A DNA stretch of 64,000 bases from Candidatus Terraquivivens tengchongensis. Lineage in GTDB: Archaea; Thermoproteota; Nitrososphaeria_A; Caldarchaeales; Wolframiiraptoraceae. This document shows positions 24,358 to 32,777 of this stretch, in pieces. A model generated the notes under the pieces. It was given only the letters and a program-made list of their open reading frames with translations, was not told where the DNA came from and did not search any database. The stretch lies in assembly GCA_023268355.1 (NCBI GenBank), contig JALNJK010000001.1, forward strand, positions 186,001-250,000, given 5' to 3'. Every line of letters begins with the position of its first letter. Position 1 is the stretch's first letter. The translations under genes and the position numbers were made by a program.

Positions 24358-25497
24358 ATGAGCAGCTATGATGTCATAGTTGTTGGTGCCGGGCCGGCCG
24401 GTGTCTCGGCGGCAAAAGCGGCAGCCCTAGCTGACGCTAAGACCTTGCTACTGGAGAAGTGCCCGACGATTATGGCAAACAAGCCATGCGGCGAAGCGAC
24501 GAGTCAAACAACGTTCAAAACAGCTGGTGTGGAGCCGAAGCCCAGCATAGTTCTCAACAGGGCGTACGCAAGGGTTTATGCACCAAACATGAAGTTCGTG
24601 GAGATAAAGGACGTAGGTTTTTTGATAAACAAATCACTCTTCCTACAGGAAATAGCCGCTCAAGCCGCTGAGGCTGGTGCTGACATACACGTAAGGGAAG
24701 AAGTATTATCGGTCTGGAGAGATGGAGACATTATGAGGGTAAAGACGAACCGTAGCGAGTATTCAGCGAAGGTTGTCATAGGTGCTGACGGATACAATTC
24801 AACAGTAGCAAGGTGCCTTGGAATAAACGAGCGCTCGGAGCCCATACCGACCGTTCAGTACGTTATGGTTAATTGTAAGCTCGAATGCACGGACGTTGTA
24901 AGGTTCTTCCTCGGCAACGATATAGCTCCAGGCGGATACGCTTGGATCTTCCCCAAAAGCGAGAAGATCGCAGAGGTGGGCATAGGTGTGAGAGGTGCTC
25001 CAGCCAAACTTTACCTCGACAAATTCGTCAAGATGTTCGAGAAAGAACTTGGAAATGCTAAGATAATCGACTACAGAGGTGCGCCCGTACCCATCGGCGG
25101 AATGATAAAGGAGTACATAGTGGATGGTGGCATACTCATAGGAGATTCCGCTGGAATGGTTATACCCTTGACGGGTGCAGGCATACACTCATCGATAGCC
25201 GCGGGTCTTGCAGCAGGCGAGGTCGTTGCGAAGGCGTGTCATGAAGGCGACACCTCAAGGAAGAGGCTTTCAGAATTCAATGAGAAGTACGAACCTTGGA
25301 TAATGAGGATAAACAAGAGCTTGAAGGTCATGCGCGCTTTGGAAAAGATGACGGATGAGGAGCTGAATCTTTTACAGACATTACTTGACGCGACGGATAT
25401 ACTTGACCTTGCAAACGGCCTTAACATTAAAAGGGTTGCGATGAAGTTACTTTCGCATCCAATCTTCGCGATAAAACTTGCAAAGGCACTTCTTTGA
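24358..25497 (+). CDS. Geranylgeranyl reductase-family flavoprotein
   Basis: 379 aa. FAD-binding DVIVVGAGPAGVSAAKAAA at the N-terminus, NKPCGEA at about residue 40, and GDSAGMVIPLTGAGIHSS near residue 262 are the family marks. In archaea these enzymes saturate the isoprenoid chains of ether lipids or quinones. With G1P dehydrogenase (35969) and the UbiA enzyme (63096) it forms the lipid/quinone part of the window, though they are far apart. It is followed 16 nt later by the DUF1152 gene. Confidence 0.9.
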   Translation: MSSYDVIVVGAGPAGVSAAKAAALADAKTLLLEKCPTIMANKPCGEATSQTTFKTAGVEPKPSIVLNRAYARVYAPNMKFVEIKDVGFLINKSLFLQEIAAQAAEAGADIHVREEVLSVWRDGDIMRVKTNRSEYSAKVVIGADGYNSTVARCLGINERSEPIPTVQYVMVNCKLECTDVVRFFLGNDIAPGGYAWIFPKSEKIAEVGIGVRGAPAKLYLDKFVKMFEKELGNAKIIDYRGAPVPIGGMIKEYIVDGGILIGDSAGMVIPLTGAGIHSSIAAGLAAGEVVAKACHEGDTSRKRLSEFNEKYEPWIMRINKSLKVMRALEKMTDEELNLLQTLLDATDILDLANGLNIKRVAMKLLSHPIFAIKLAKALL

Positions 25498-25512
25498 GAG
25501 GTGGTGTTATTC

Positions 25513-26484
25513 ATGGACTGGGATTATTTTGACTCAAAGGGCACTAGAAAGGCCGCGGTTGTGGGTATAGGAGGTGGTGGCGATGTGCTAGGAACGATAC
25601 CGACGAGGAACTCTTTGAGGAGAAACAAATTCGAAGTATTGATAGGCTCCGTAGTATGGGAAAGGTTCGTCGTGGATCCAAAGCCTGGTCCGAGGTCTTT
25701 GGACGAGCTGGATAATGTGGAGGAATTTTTAAGCGAAACGGTATGCTTAGCGGGAAGTCGAACGAGAATAAAAGGAGGGGTCGTTCCACAAGCGTGCAGA
25801 CTCTCAGCAAAACTGGACGAGAAGGTTCTGCTATTGGACCTGACTAAAGGTGCCAAAGGTCTTGCTAGAGGCATTCACAAGATGGTCGATAAACTCGGCA
25901 TAAGCTTCATCGTCGGAATAGATGTTGGAGGCGACGTTTTAGCTACTGGAAAGGAAGAGGGTCTTAAATCTCCTCTATGCGATTCCTTAACACTTGCAGC
26001 CTTAGTTAACTCAGGTGTTAGGAGCATAGTGGGCGTAGTGGGATTAGGATGCGATGGTGAGCTTAAGTTGCAGGAACTAGAAGCAAGGTTATCCGAAATA
26101 GCATCGATGGGCGGTTTACTTGGTGCGTTGGGTATGACGCGAGATGATGTAAAGCTCATGGAGTTTTTGTCAGAAGGGCTGAATACGGAAGCGAGTAGGA
26201 TGACTATCATGGCAGCAAAGGGCGTAAGGGGCGATGTACCGATAAGGGAGGGGACAAGAACGGCATACGTGTCTATCTTTTCAAGCATAACTTTTTTCCT
26301 TGATGCCCAGATACTTTATGAGGTAAGCGAGCTTGCAAAGGCTGTGGCAAACTCTGAGTCAATAGATGAAGCGAATGAGAGCATGCATAGCCTAGGAATA
26401 GAAACAGAGCTGGACTTCGAGAGGGCCGTCGAGAGGCTTGGCGTCACGTCTTACAGAGATTATGTTCTAAAGACGAAGAGATGA
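25513..26484 (+). CDS. DUF1152 family protein
   Basis: About 323 aa from ATG 25513; an in-frame GTG 12 nt upstream is part of the Shine-Dalgarno region GAGGTGGTG. VVGIGGGGDVLGTIPTRN at the N-terminus and GIDVGGDVLATGKEEGLKSPLCDS near the middle are the DUF1152 signatures, two glycine-rich loops that look like nucleotide or phosphate binders. No function is established. Its last 41 nt overlap the convergent gene at 26444-26995. Confidence 0.85.
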   Translation: MDWDYFDSKGTRKAAVVGIGGGGDVLGTIPTRNSLRRNKFEVLIGSVVWERFVVDPKPGPRSLDELDNVEEFLSETVCLAGSRTRIKGGVVPQACRLSAKLDEKVLLLDLTKGAKGLARGIHKMVDKLGISFIVGIDVGGDVLATGKEEGLKSPLCDSLTLAALVNSGVRSIVGVVGLGCDGELKLQELEARLSEIASMGGLLGALGMTRDDVKLMEFLSEGLNTEASRMTIMAAKGVRGDVPIREGTRTAYVSIFSSITFFLDAQILYEVSELAKAVANSESIDEANESMHSLGIETELDFERAVERLGVTSYRDYVLKTKR

Positions 26485-26995
26485 ACAAATTGGCTAACTC
26501 TTTGGCCCTGCTTAGAAGTCTATACTTTGGTGAACGTATAAGGCCGACCATTCTTAATCCGCTCGGTTTCTCGATAAATAGCGCGTAAAAATTCGGCTCG
26601 GATGCTGTTAGAAGTTCATCTTTTATGTAATCTTCAAAAATCGTAAGCGTCAATACACGACCATCTTCTTTTTTGAGCACAAGCTCCCCGGTCTTAGCAT
26701 CATAACTTAAAACGCTCACCAATACTGATTGTATGGAAGGCTCGTATTCATTTTGCGATAGATCGTCTACGACAAGTTTGACGCTATTCCCTTGCTGAAC
26801 CCTTGAGATGTATGCGTTCACGGCAGAACCGTACCAGAGCCAACCCGGCAATTCTTCGATATTGTAAATCAACGTGTCAGGCAGGTCTGCAATCACAAGC
26901 TTAACAGCATACAGTAACTTACCCCACTTAATACTTGGCACGATGTCCACAACATAACCCAACATTTTGCCAAGGTTCTTGCGCTCCACCTTCAA
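26444..26995 (-). CDS. Conserved-looking protein of unknown function upstream/downstream of rps11
   Basis: 183 aa. I do not recognise it. The chain is rich in beta strands, with no cysteine pairs, membrane segments or nucleotide motifs, and a run of charged residues in LSYDAKTGELVLKKEDGRVLTL that reads like a small beta-barrel. It starts at TTG 26995 (ATG 26965 is an alternative). It follows rps11 by 21 nt on the same strand, so it is probably in the rps11 transcript. The last 13 codons overlap the end of the DUF1152 gene. Confidence 0.6.
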   Translation of the reverse strand: MKVERKNLGKMLGYVVDIVPSIKWGKLLYAVKLVIADLPDTLIYNIEELPGWLWYGSAVNAYISRVQQGNSVKLVVDDLSQNEYEPSIQSVLVSVLSYDAKTGELVLKKEDGRVLTLTIFEDYIKDELLTASEPNFYALFIEKPSGLRMVGLIRSPKYRLLSRAKELANLFISSSLEHNLCKT

Positions 26996-27016
26996 AGCCG
27001 GACCACGTATGCGCTT

Positions 27017-27445
27017 CTAGACCCTTCTTCCCCTTCTTCCGCCCTTCTTCCTTATGCTGTCGTGAGGGAGAGGCGTAACGTCCTCTATCCTACCAATCTG
27101 AACGCCGGACCTAGCCACAGCTCTGATCGCTGCCTGCGCACCCGGGCCTGGTGTCCTCGCCTTCACACCACCAGGCGCCCTCACCCTAATATGGACAGCG
27201 GATATTCCTTTTTGCTTTGCAATCTCCATAACATAGTTAGCCGCCCTTGTGGCAGCATAAGGTGTTGGCTCTAGCCTTCCTGCATCAACGAACATCCCGC
27301 CGGAAGCTCTGGCAATCGTTTCGGCACCGCTCAGATCGGTTACATGGACTATTATGTTGTTGTAGCTGGAATAGATATGGACAATCCCCCATAGAGGTTT
27401 CTTTTGACTTTGCCTCTGTTCAACCTGTTGCTTAGCCTCGCTCAT
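27017..27445 (-). CDS. rps11: 30S ribosomal protein S11
   Basis: 142 aa. [50 protein letters not shown] and the basic C-terminus [12 protein letters not shown] are invariant S11 features. It lies apart from S13 and S4, which usually precede it in archaea; S4 is at 49252 in this window and S13 is absent. Its neighbour on the same strand is dcd upstream. Confidence 0.98.
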   Translation of the reverse strand: MSEAKQQVEQRQSQKKPLWGIVHIYSSYNNIIVHVTDLSGAETIARASGGMFVDAGRLEPTPYAATRAANYVMEIAKQKGISAVHIRVRAPGGVKARTPGPGAQAAIRAVARSGVQIGRIEDVTPLPHDSIRKKGGRRGRRV

Positions 27446-27501
27446 TGCCGTTGACTCAGCAACTTGATGGGAAATATTTAAGGCTTCAAATTAACGCACT
27501 G

Positions 27502-28023
27502 TTATTTGAAGGAAGGAAGCCTTATACCCCTCTGCCCTTGATATTTCCCTCTATAGGGTCTCTCCACGGGCGACGTGAGTTTAGCAAAGACCACATGTAT
27601 GAACCTGTCATTCTCGTAGAGCTTAACCGGGAAATCTCCGCCGACCAGCTCTATCGTCAACTGACCCTCGAAGTTGGCATCTATTATCGTGGGAGGTATG
27701 CTTAGACCTACCCTTGCATAACTACTTCTGAGGTTAACGAAGCCCATCAGGTCAACCGGGAGTCTGATGTACTCCTTCGTGTGGAGAAGTACGTGCTCCT
27801 TAGGGTTTATGATGAAGCTGCTGCCTTGCTCGATCGTGTAAAACTCCTCGACATCATCGCTCCTAGTGTCAAGGGGTCTTCCGATATTCTTCATCCTAGC
27901 CACAGCCCCACCAATCCTTAGATCTACGCCGTTTTCTCTGACCGTGCTCTCTTCGAAAGGTTCTATTAGCAACCTTCCGCTCCTGATGTAGTTTAATAAA
28001 TCCAAGTCGCTCAATATAGCCAA
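27502..28023 (-). CDS. dcd: dCTP deaminase
   Basis: 173 aa. It deaminates dCTP to dUTP for dTTP synthesis. The trimeric fold motifs NLRSSYARVGLSIPPTIIDANFEGQLTIEL and ENGVDLRIG are present, including the catalytic Glu in FEGQ. Length matches archaeal Dcd; a bifunctional Dcd-Dut would look similar, so dUTPase activity is possible. Confidence 0.94.
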   Translation of the reverse strand: MAILSDLDLLNYIRSGRLLIEPFEESTVRENGVDLRIGGAVARMKNIGRPLDTRSDDVEEFYTIEQGSSFIINPKEHVLLHTKEYIRLPVDLMGFVNLRSSYARVGLSIPPTIIDANFEGQLTIELVGGDFPVKLYENDRFIHVVFAKLTSPVERPYRGKYQGQRGIRLPSFK

Positions 28024-28135
28024 GCAATCCCCTCCGGTCGGGTTTTCTAAACGTCTCTTTTTAAATGTTTGTTGCCAAGCGCTAGCAACTTCTATGAATA
28101 AATCTTATAAACGTCGTGCTGCATAAAGTTCTTTT

Positions 28136-28864
28136 ATGGTATACGAAATTCCTGAGATAATAAAAATTAAGGAGTACAAAAAGCCCGACGTAAGAGGAGG
28201 CATCGTTATAGATGGGTTTCCATCTTCAAGCCTCGTAACACCACTCGTGGCCAGCTATCTTGTGGCACACTTAAACATGGACCAAGTTGCCTTCATAGAG
28301 TCTGCTCATTTCCCTCCCGTCGCCTTCGTTTATGGAGGCAAGCCAAGATATCCCGCAAGGGTATACGTCGAGGAAGGGCTTAAGCTGGTTGCATTCGTAT
28401 CGGAGTTCAACCTGCCGCTATGGCTTTCAAGAAGCGTGGCGAATACGATCATGGATTGGTCTTTGAAGAATGGTTGCGAGATGATAATCTCAACGTTAAG
28501 CGTTCCCAAAGAGTCTGGAGATACGAAAATTTACGGTGTAGGTAGCACCGGGAGGGCAAGGGAAATGCTATCGAACGCTGGGATAGAACAGCTGAGCATA
28601 GGCGTAGTTCCCGGCGTGCCTGGAGTCTTGCTTTGTGAAGGAAGGTGGAACAATTTTGATGTGGTAGTGTTATTGGCAGAAGCGATGGAGAATACGCCGC
28701 TTTTCGCCGTTGCTGCAATGTTACTAGAGGCTTTAACCAAGCTCGTGCCTAAGATAAAGATAGACCTAGAACCGCTCTACAGAGAGGCGAAGGTTGTGCA
28801 GGACAGGTTACACTCGTTGAGGGAGGTTGCGCAAGCAGCCGAGAGAAAACCAATGTACGCTTGA
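28136..28864 (+). CDS. PAC2-family (proteasome assembly chaperone-like) protein
   Basis: 242 aa. DGFPSSSLVTPLVASYLVAHL and GVVPGVPGVLLCEG are typical of the archaeal PAC2 family, whose eukaryotic relative is proteasome-assembly chaperone 2. A C-terminal helical region (from LEPLYREAKVVQDRL) is likely a coiled segment. The archaeal function is not settled. A TATA box (CTTATAAACG near 28108) precedes the ATG. Its stop abuts the convergent RNase Z gene. Confidence 0.87.
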   Translation: MVYEIPEIIKIKEYKKPDVRGGIVIDGFPSSSLVTPLVASYLVAHLNMDQVAFIESAHFPPVAFVYGGKPRYPARVYVEEGLKLVAFVSEFNLPLWLSRSVANTIMDWSLKNGCEMIISTLSVPKESGDTKIYGVGSTGRAREMLSNAGIEQLSIGVVPGVPGVLLCEGRWNNFDVVVLLAEAMENTPLFAVAAMLLEALTKLVPKIKIDLEPLYREAKVVQDRLHSLREVAQAAERKPMYA

Positions 28865-29647
28865 TCAAATCTCATAGCTCTCCAAGTCCTTAGGTACGAT
28901 AACGCTTCCATTGAACGCCTTGGTCAGTAAAATCTTGAGCTCATATTCTCTCCCTTCCCATGCTGGGTAGAGATGCACAGGTATCAAAAGCCTCGGCCTT
29001 ACTTTAGCGGCAACTTCAGCCAACCCTTTCTCTGATGTGTGAAGCCCTAAGAGTTGCTCGTCCGGAAATGAGCACTCATGTATCAGGACGTCTGCATGCT
29101 TTGCAAATTCTATCAAATTTTCGTCTGGAACCGTATCCCCAGAGTAAACTAAGCTTTTACCCTCGGCATCAATCCTATATGCTACGCCGTCGTAGTGCTT
29201 GACCGGCGTGCACTTTATGCGTAATGTAGAAGTCTCCTCCACAAGGCCCTTTGTTACCTCCTTCAGCTCGATGTATTTGAAGCACGAAAGATTTTCTGAG
29301 ATGTATCTGAATTGCGGTATTTCTTCGAAGAGATACCTTATTAGCGTATTTAGACCTAATGGACCGTAAACCCTAAGATGCAAGGGATTCTGGGAGGGGC
29401 CACCGGAGCGGTCGAAAGCCCTTAGCTTTACCATGGCTGGAAGGTCGAGTACATGATCTATGTGATAATGGGTTAAGAGTAATCTAGATATGGTGTTCGG
29501 GTCTACACCGACCCTCCTAAGCTTTTCTAAGGTCCCAGGACCACAGTCTAGAAGTAGCCTATCGTTCCCTATTTCAAGGAGTATCGCTGAAGAAAACCTG
29601 TTGGTTGTCGGTATTATCGAACCTGTACCAAGAAATGTAAGCCTCAT
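28865..29647 (-). CDS. rnz: Ribonuclease Z (tRNA 3' processing)
   Basis: 260 aa metallo-beta-lactamase-fold enzyme. The N-terminal MRLTFLGTGSIIPTTNRFSSA and the metal motif THYHIDH (HxHxDH, residues about 60-66), then VKHYDGVAYRI, SGDT and HTSEKGLAEVA support RNase Z rather than a general hydrolase. It removes 3' trailers from pre-tRNA. The exosite that grips tRNA is short, as in other archaeal forms. It starts 6 nt after moaB on the same strand. Confidence 0.85.
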   Translation of the reverse strand: MRLTFLGTGSIIPTTNRFSSAILLEIGNDRLLLDCGPGTLEKLRRVGVDPNTISRLLLTHYHIDHVLDLPAMVKLRAFDRSGGPSQNPLHLRVYGPLGLNTLIRYLFEEIPQFRYISENLSCFKYIELKEVTKGLVEETSTLRIKCTPVKHYDGVAYRIDAEGKSLVYSGDTVPDENLIEFAKHADVLIHECSFPDEQLLGLHTSEKGLAEVAAKVRPRLLIPVHLYPAWEGREYELKILLTKAFNGSVIVPKDLESYEI

Positions 29648-29653
29648 ACTCGA

Positions 29654-30178
29654 TTAGCTCTTCACCATGTATATTATGTGAGGCAACTCATCAGCAAGGA
29701 TTTCGATGGCTGTTCTGGCGGCATCGGGTGAGCCTGGTATGCAGACCACTAGCTTCTCCCTTGCTACGCCAGCCATGGCTCTAGAGAGCATTGCCGCAGA
29801 GCCTACCTTCTGGTAACTTATCATCCGGAAAATCTCAGCAAACCCATCCAGCCTTTTTTCTAAGTACGGTTCCACAGCCTCTATCGTAAGGTCGGACTTC
29901 GTTATACCCGTTCCACCACAAAACACTATCACATCCACATCGCTTCTGTTCAGTAAAGCGAGTAACGCCGATCTTACTTGTCCGATACCATCACCGATTA
30001 AATCACGATACACTACTTCATAACCTTTGGCAAGTATACCGTTCATCAATATATCGCCAGACTCGTCAGTATAATTCTCGCCTCTCATCTTCTGCTCGTA
30101 CCTTGAAGTGCTTACTGTTACTATAGCTACGTTGACCTTTTTCGGTGCCTTTTTCCTATGGTGTTCATGGGACATCAA
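29654..30178 (-). CDS. moaB: Molybdopterin biosynthesis protein MoaB/Mog family
   Basis: 174 aa. VNVAIVTVSTSRYEQ, IVFCGGTGITKSDLTIEAVEP and CIPGSPDAARTAIE are MoaB/MogA signatures; the first domain binds molybdopterin and adenylates it. Its start overlaps the end of moaC by 14 nt, and rnz follows, so the genes form an operon. Either MoaB or MogA activity is possible. Confidence 0.94.
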   Translation of the reverse strand: MMSHEHHRKKAPKKVNVAIVTVSTSRYEQKMRGENYTDESGDILMNGILAKGYEVVYRDLIGDGIGQVRSALLALLNRSDVDVIVFCGGTGITKSDLTIEAVEPYLEKRLDGFAEIFRMISYQKVGSAAMLSRAMAGVAREKLVVCIPGSPDAARTAIEILADELPHIIYMVKS

Positions 30179-30617
30179 GGCGCTGCTTCACCTTACTAAT
30201 AACCCTGATATCCGTTATCTCCGTGATAGGGTACTGACCGTTTTCATCTTTCTCATATGCTTTGAGCACATCCCAAATATTAAGGAGAGCAACTGTTAGT
30301 GCGGTAAGAGCCTCCATCTCTACGCCAGTTTTTTCTGTAGCTGTGACCTTTGCGGTCGCTTCCACAGCTGAATCGGTAAGCCTCAATTCTAACTCAACAT
30401 GTTCTAGCTTGAGCTGATGACACAACGGCATAAGCAAGGGCGTGAGTTTAGCTGCCTGTATCCCGGCGAGCCTAGCTACCTGGAGCGGGTCGCCTTTTTC
30501 CACTTCACCCCTCCTTATACGCTCTATGGTTTCGGGCCTGAGCTTTATACGGCCTGCTGCTATCGCGATCCTTTTCTCTGGAACCTTCTCTGAGATATCA
30601 ACTTGCTTTATTTTCAT
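30165..30617 (-). CDS. moaC: Cyclic pyranopterin monophosphate synthase MoaC
   Basis: 150 aa. KGDPLQVARLAGIQAAKLTPLLMPLCHQL and EMEALTALTVALLNIWDVLKAYEKD are the MoaC hallmark segments, with the active-site His in CHQL and Lys near the C-terminus. It catalyses an early step of molybdenum cofactor synthesis and is translated with moaB. Other Moa genes in the window are moaD-like (14844) and moaE (49744). Confidence 0.97.
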   Translation of the reverse strand: MKIKQVDISEKVPEKRIAIAAGRIKLRPETIERIRRGEVEKGDPLQVARLAGIQAAKLTPLLMPLCHQLKLEHVELELRLTDSAVEATAKVTATEKTGVEMEALTALTVALLNIWDVLKAYEKDENGQYPITEITDIRVISKVKQRLDVP

Positions 30618-30655
30618 GGTTAATCGTTATGCTCGGAGCTAAATAAGCACATCCT

Positions 30656-30802
30656 TTATGAAACTCTGCTAAGCCTATGGCCCTCATGGAGTTTTGGGGG
30701 ATCGAACATGTTGTACAATTTGCTAGGTAGCTCCCCCTCCGGCTCCACTTCCATTATAAAGCGCTTACAATCAAGGCAATAATAAATCACCTTTTTCTTC
30801 AT
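30656..30802 (-). CDS. 48-aa CxxC...HxxH zinc-finger-like protein
   Basis: The ORF from ATG 30802 encodes 48 residues, MKKKVIYYCLDCKRFIMEVE at the start and LHEGHRLSRVS at the end. CxxC at residues 9-12 and HxxH near residue 40 could bind one zinc ion in a C2H2 pattern. It lies in the same direction as moaC-moaB, 38 nt before moaC. I do not know a function; small archaeal zinc fingers often bind nucleic acids. It was found by reading the 340-nt gap between moaC and pncA directly. Confidence 0.6.
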   Translation of the reverse strand: MKKKVIYYCLDCKRFIMEVEPEGELPSKLYNMFDPPKLHEGHRLSRVS

Positions 30803-30960
30803 AACTTTCCAAGATTATCAAAAAGGTAGACTTTATCCTTTTCTTCTGCAAAAATTCAGCAAAACATGCATGATACAGTATAACATTATGAATTTTTTGC
30901 CTATAAACAACGATTAAAGAGAAGCCGCACTCTATCTATAAGCACATATGGTGATAATTA

Positions 30961-31563
30961 TTGAAAATGGTTGAAGTGCCAAGCATACCTGAGCCACAAA
31001 AGGTTAGTCTGGATGCAAAATCTTCCGCCCTTATAATCGTGGATATGCAGAACGACTTTGTGAATGAAAAAGGTAAGCTCTATGTAGGTGATGTTGCAAG
31101 GCGCACGATTCCAAATATAAAGCGGCTGTTAGAAAAGGCTAGGAAAAGCGGCGCCACAGTCGTGTTCACACAAGACTGGCACCTAGAAGATGACCCAGAG
31201 TTCCCGATATGGGGAAAACATTCGGTCGCTGGTACCTGGGGTTCTGAGATAATCGAAGAGTTAAAACCCATCGAGGGCGAAGTAATCATAAAGAAGCTAA
31301 GATACGATGCCTTCTTCGGAACACCGTTAGACCATGTGCTTAGGATAAAGGGCATAAAGAACGTGGTCATTACAGGGACCGTATCCAACATCTGCGTCCT
31401 GCATACGGCAGGTTCTGCTGCCTTGAACCTCTACAAAGTATACTTACCTATTGATTGCGTGTCTGCGCTTACGGAGTTCGACCAGCTGGCGACCTTCCGC
31501 CAGATCTCTTTTCTGTATAGGGGCATACTGACCAGTTCTGAGCTGCTAGACTTCACACCGTAA
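30961..31563 (+). CDS. pncA: Nicotinamidase
   Basis: 200 aa, isochorismatase-like fold. SALIIVDMQNDFV supplies the catalytic Asp, KLRYDAFFGTPLD the Lys and TGTVSNICVLHTAGSA the nucleophile Cys. It deamidates nicotinamide to nicotinate. The next gene, 2 nt later, is nicotinate phosphoribosyltransferase, so the pair recycles nicotinamide into NAD. It starts at TTG 30961, two codons before ATG 30967. Confidence 0.92.
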   Translation: MKMVEVPSIPEPQKVSLDAKSSALIIVDMQNDFVNEKGKLYVGDVARRTIPNIKRLLEKARKSGATVVFTQDWHLEDDPEFPIWGKHSVAGTWGSEIIEELKPIEGEVIIKKLRYDAFFGTPLDHVLRIKGIKNVVITGTVSNICVLHTAGSAALNLYKVYLPIDCVSALTEFDQLATFRQISFLYRGILTSSELLDFTP

Positions 31564-31565
31564 AG

Positions 31566-32777
31566 GTGACTAAGTTGCCTAAGCTCTACATAGCTCTGGA
31601 GTCTGATATAAAGGAAGGGAAGGTGACGGATGTATACTTTGAAAGAGCTACTGAGGTCATAAGGAAGTTTAAGCTAGATAATGTTTCAGTAGCCATGGAG
31701 GCGCACGCATACTCGTTACCTTCAGGTTATGAATGGGCAGCCTTAGGCGGCATAGAGGAAATGGCACATGTTCTAGAGGGAAAACCGGTTGACGTGTACG
31801 CCATGGAAGAGGGTACAATCTTCAGGATGATGGAGCCGATCGTAAGGCTGGAGGGGAATTATGCGTCCTTCGGTTACATGGAATCAACAATCCTTGGGAT
31901 TTTGCGTCATAGTACGAGCATCGTAACCAAGGCGGCTAGATGTAGACTGGCGGCGGGCGAAAAGACGTTGTTGTTTTTCGGTATAAGGTGTGTTCATCCA
32001 GCAATAGCTCCCATGGTGGATAGGTCGGCGTTCATAGGTGGTTGTGACGCTGTCTCGGGCGTGCTTGGTGCAGAGATGATAAACGAAAAGCCCGTGGGAA
32101 CGATGCCACACTCGCTCATAATCCTTTTCGGCGACCAAGTTAGAGCATGGAAGGCATTTGACGAGGTCATGCCGACAGAAGTTCCGAGGATTACGCTTTG
32201 CGATACGTGGTACGATGAAAGGGTGGAGGCAATGATGGCAGTTAATGCCCTGGGTGAAAGGCTTTACGGGGTAAGGCTTGATACACCGGGTTCAAGAAGG
32301 GGGAACATGAGGAAGATAGCGCTGGAGACGAGGTGGGCTCTAGATATGGCTGGTTATAGGAACGTAAAACTGTTCGTCAGCGGAGGCATTGATGAAGTCG
32401 ATATCATGAACCTCAGGGATGTAGTTGATGGGTTTGGCATAGGCACATGCATCGCCTTTCCACCCTCGGTCGATATTGCCCTTGATATAGTCGCGACAGG
32501 AGATAGGCCAATTTCAAAGAAGGGCAAGCTACCCGGTAAAAAACAGGTCTATAGGTGTAACGAGTTTCACGACATAGTTACATCCTATGATAGAGTGATT
32601 GATAGATGTCCATTATGCGGTGGGAGCGTAGAGCCACTACTGAAGCCGTTGATGCTCCAGGGAAGATTAGTTCGTGAGATACCTAGTGCTAAGGAATTGA
32701 GGAACAGGGTACTGGAGCAGCTCAAAAAAATTTCGACGATTAAGGATTTCCGCTCAGAGCCCTACTTCCTTTGCTGA
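31566..32777 (+). CDS. pncB: Nicotinate phosphoribosyltransferase
   Basis: 403 aa. SFGYMESTILGILRHSTSIVTKAARCR is the conserved active-site region, FGIRCVHPAIAPMVDRSAFIGGCDAVSG is the archaeal PncB signature, and FVSGGIDEVDIMNL binds phosphate. The C-terminal part has C...CPLCGG, a zinc knuckle often seen in archaeal members. It makes nicotinate mononucleotide. It is co-transcribed with pncA and its end overlaps the convergent class II fumarase gene by 16 nt. Confidence 0.93.
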   Translation: MTKLPKLYIALESDIKEGKVTDVYFERATEVIRKFKLDNVSVAMEAHAYSLPSGYEWAALGGIEEMAHVLEGKPVDVYAMEEGTIFRMMEPIVRLEGNYASFGYMESTILGILRHSTSIVTKAARCRLAAGEKTLLFFGIRCVHPAIAPMVDRSAFIGGCDAVSGVLGAEMINEKPVGTMPHSLIILFGDQVRAWKAFDEVMPTEVPRITLCDTWYDERVEAMMAVNALGERLYGVRLDTPGSRRGNMRKIALETRWALDMAGYRNVKLFVSGGIDEVDIMNLRDVVDGFGIGTCIAFPPSVDIALDIVATGDRPISKKGKLPGKKQVYRCNEFHDIVTSYDRVIDRCPLCGGSVEPLLKPLMLQGRLVREIPSAKELRNRVLEQLKKISTIKDFRSEPYFLC

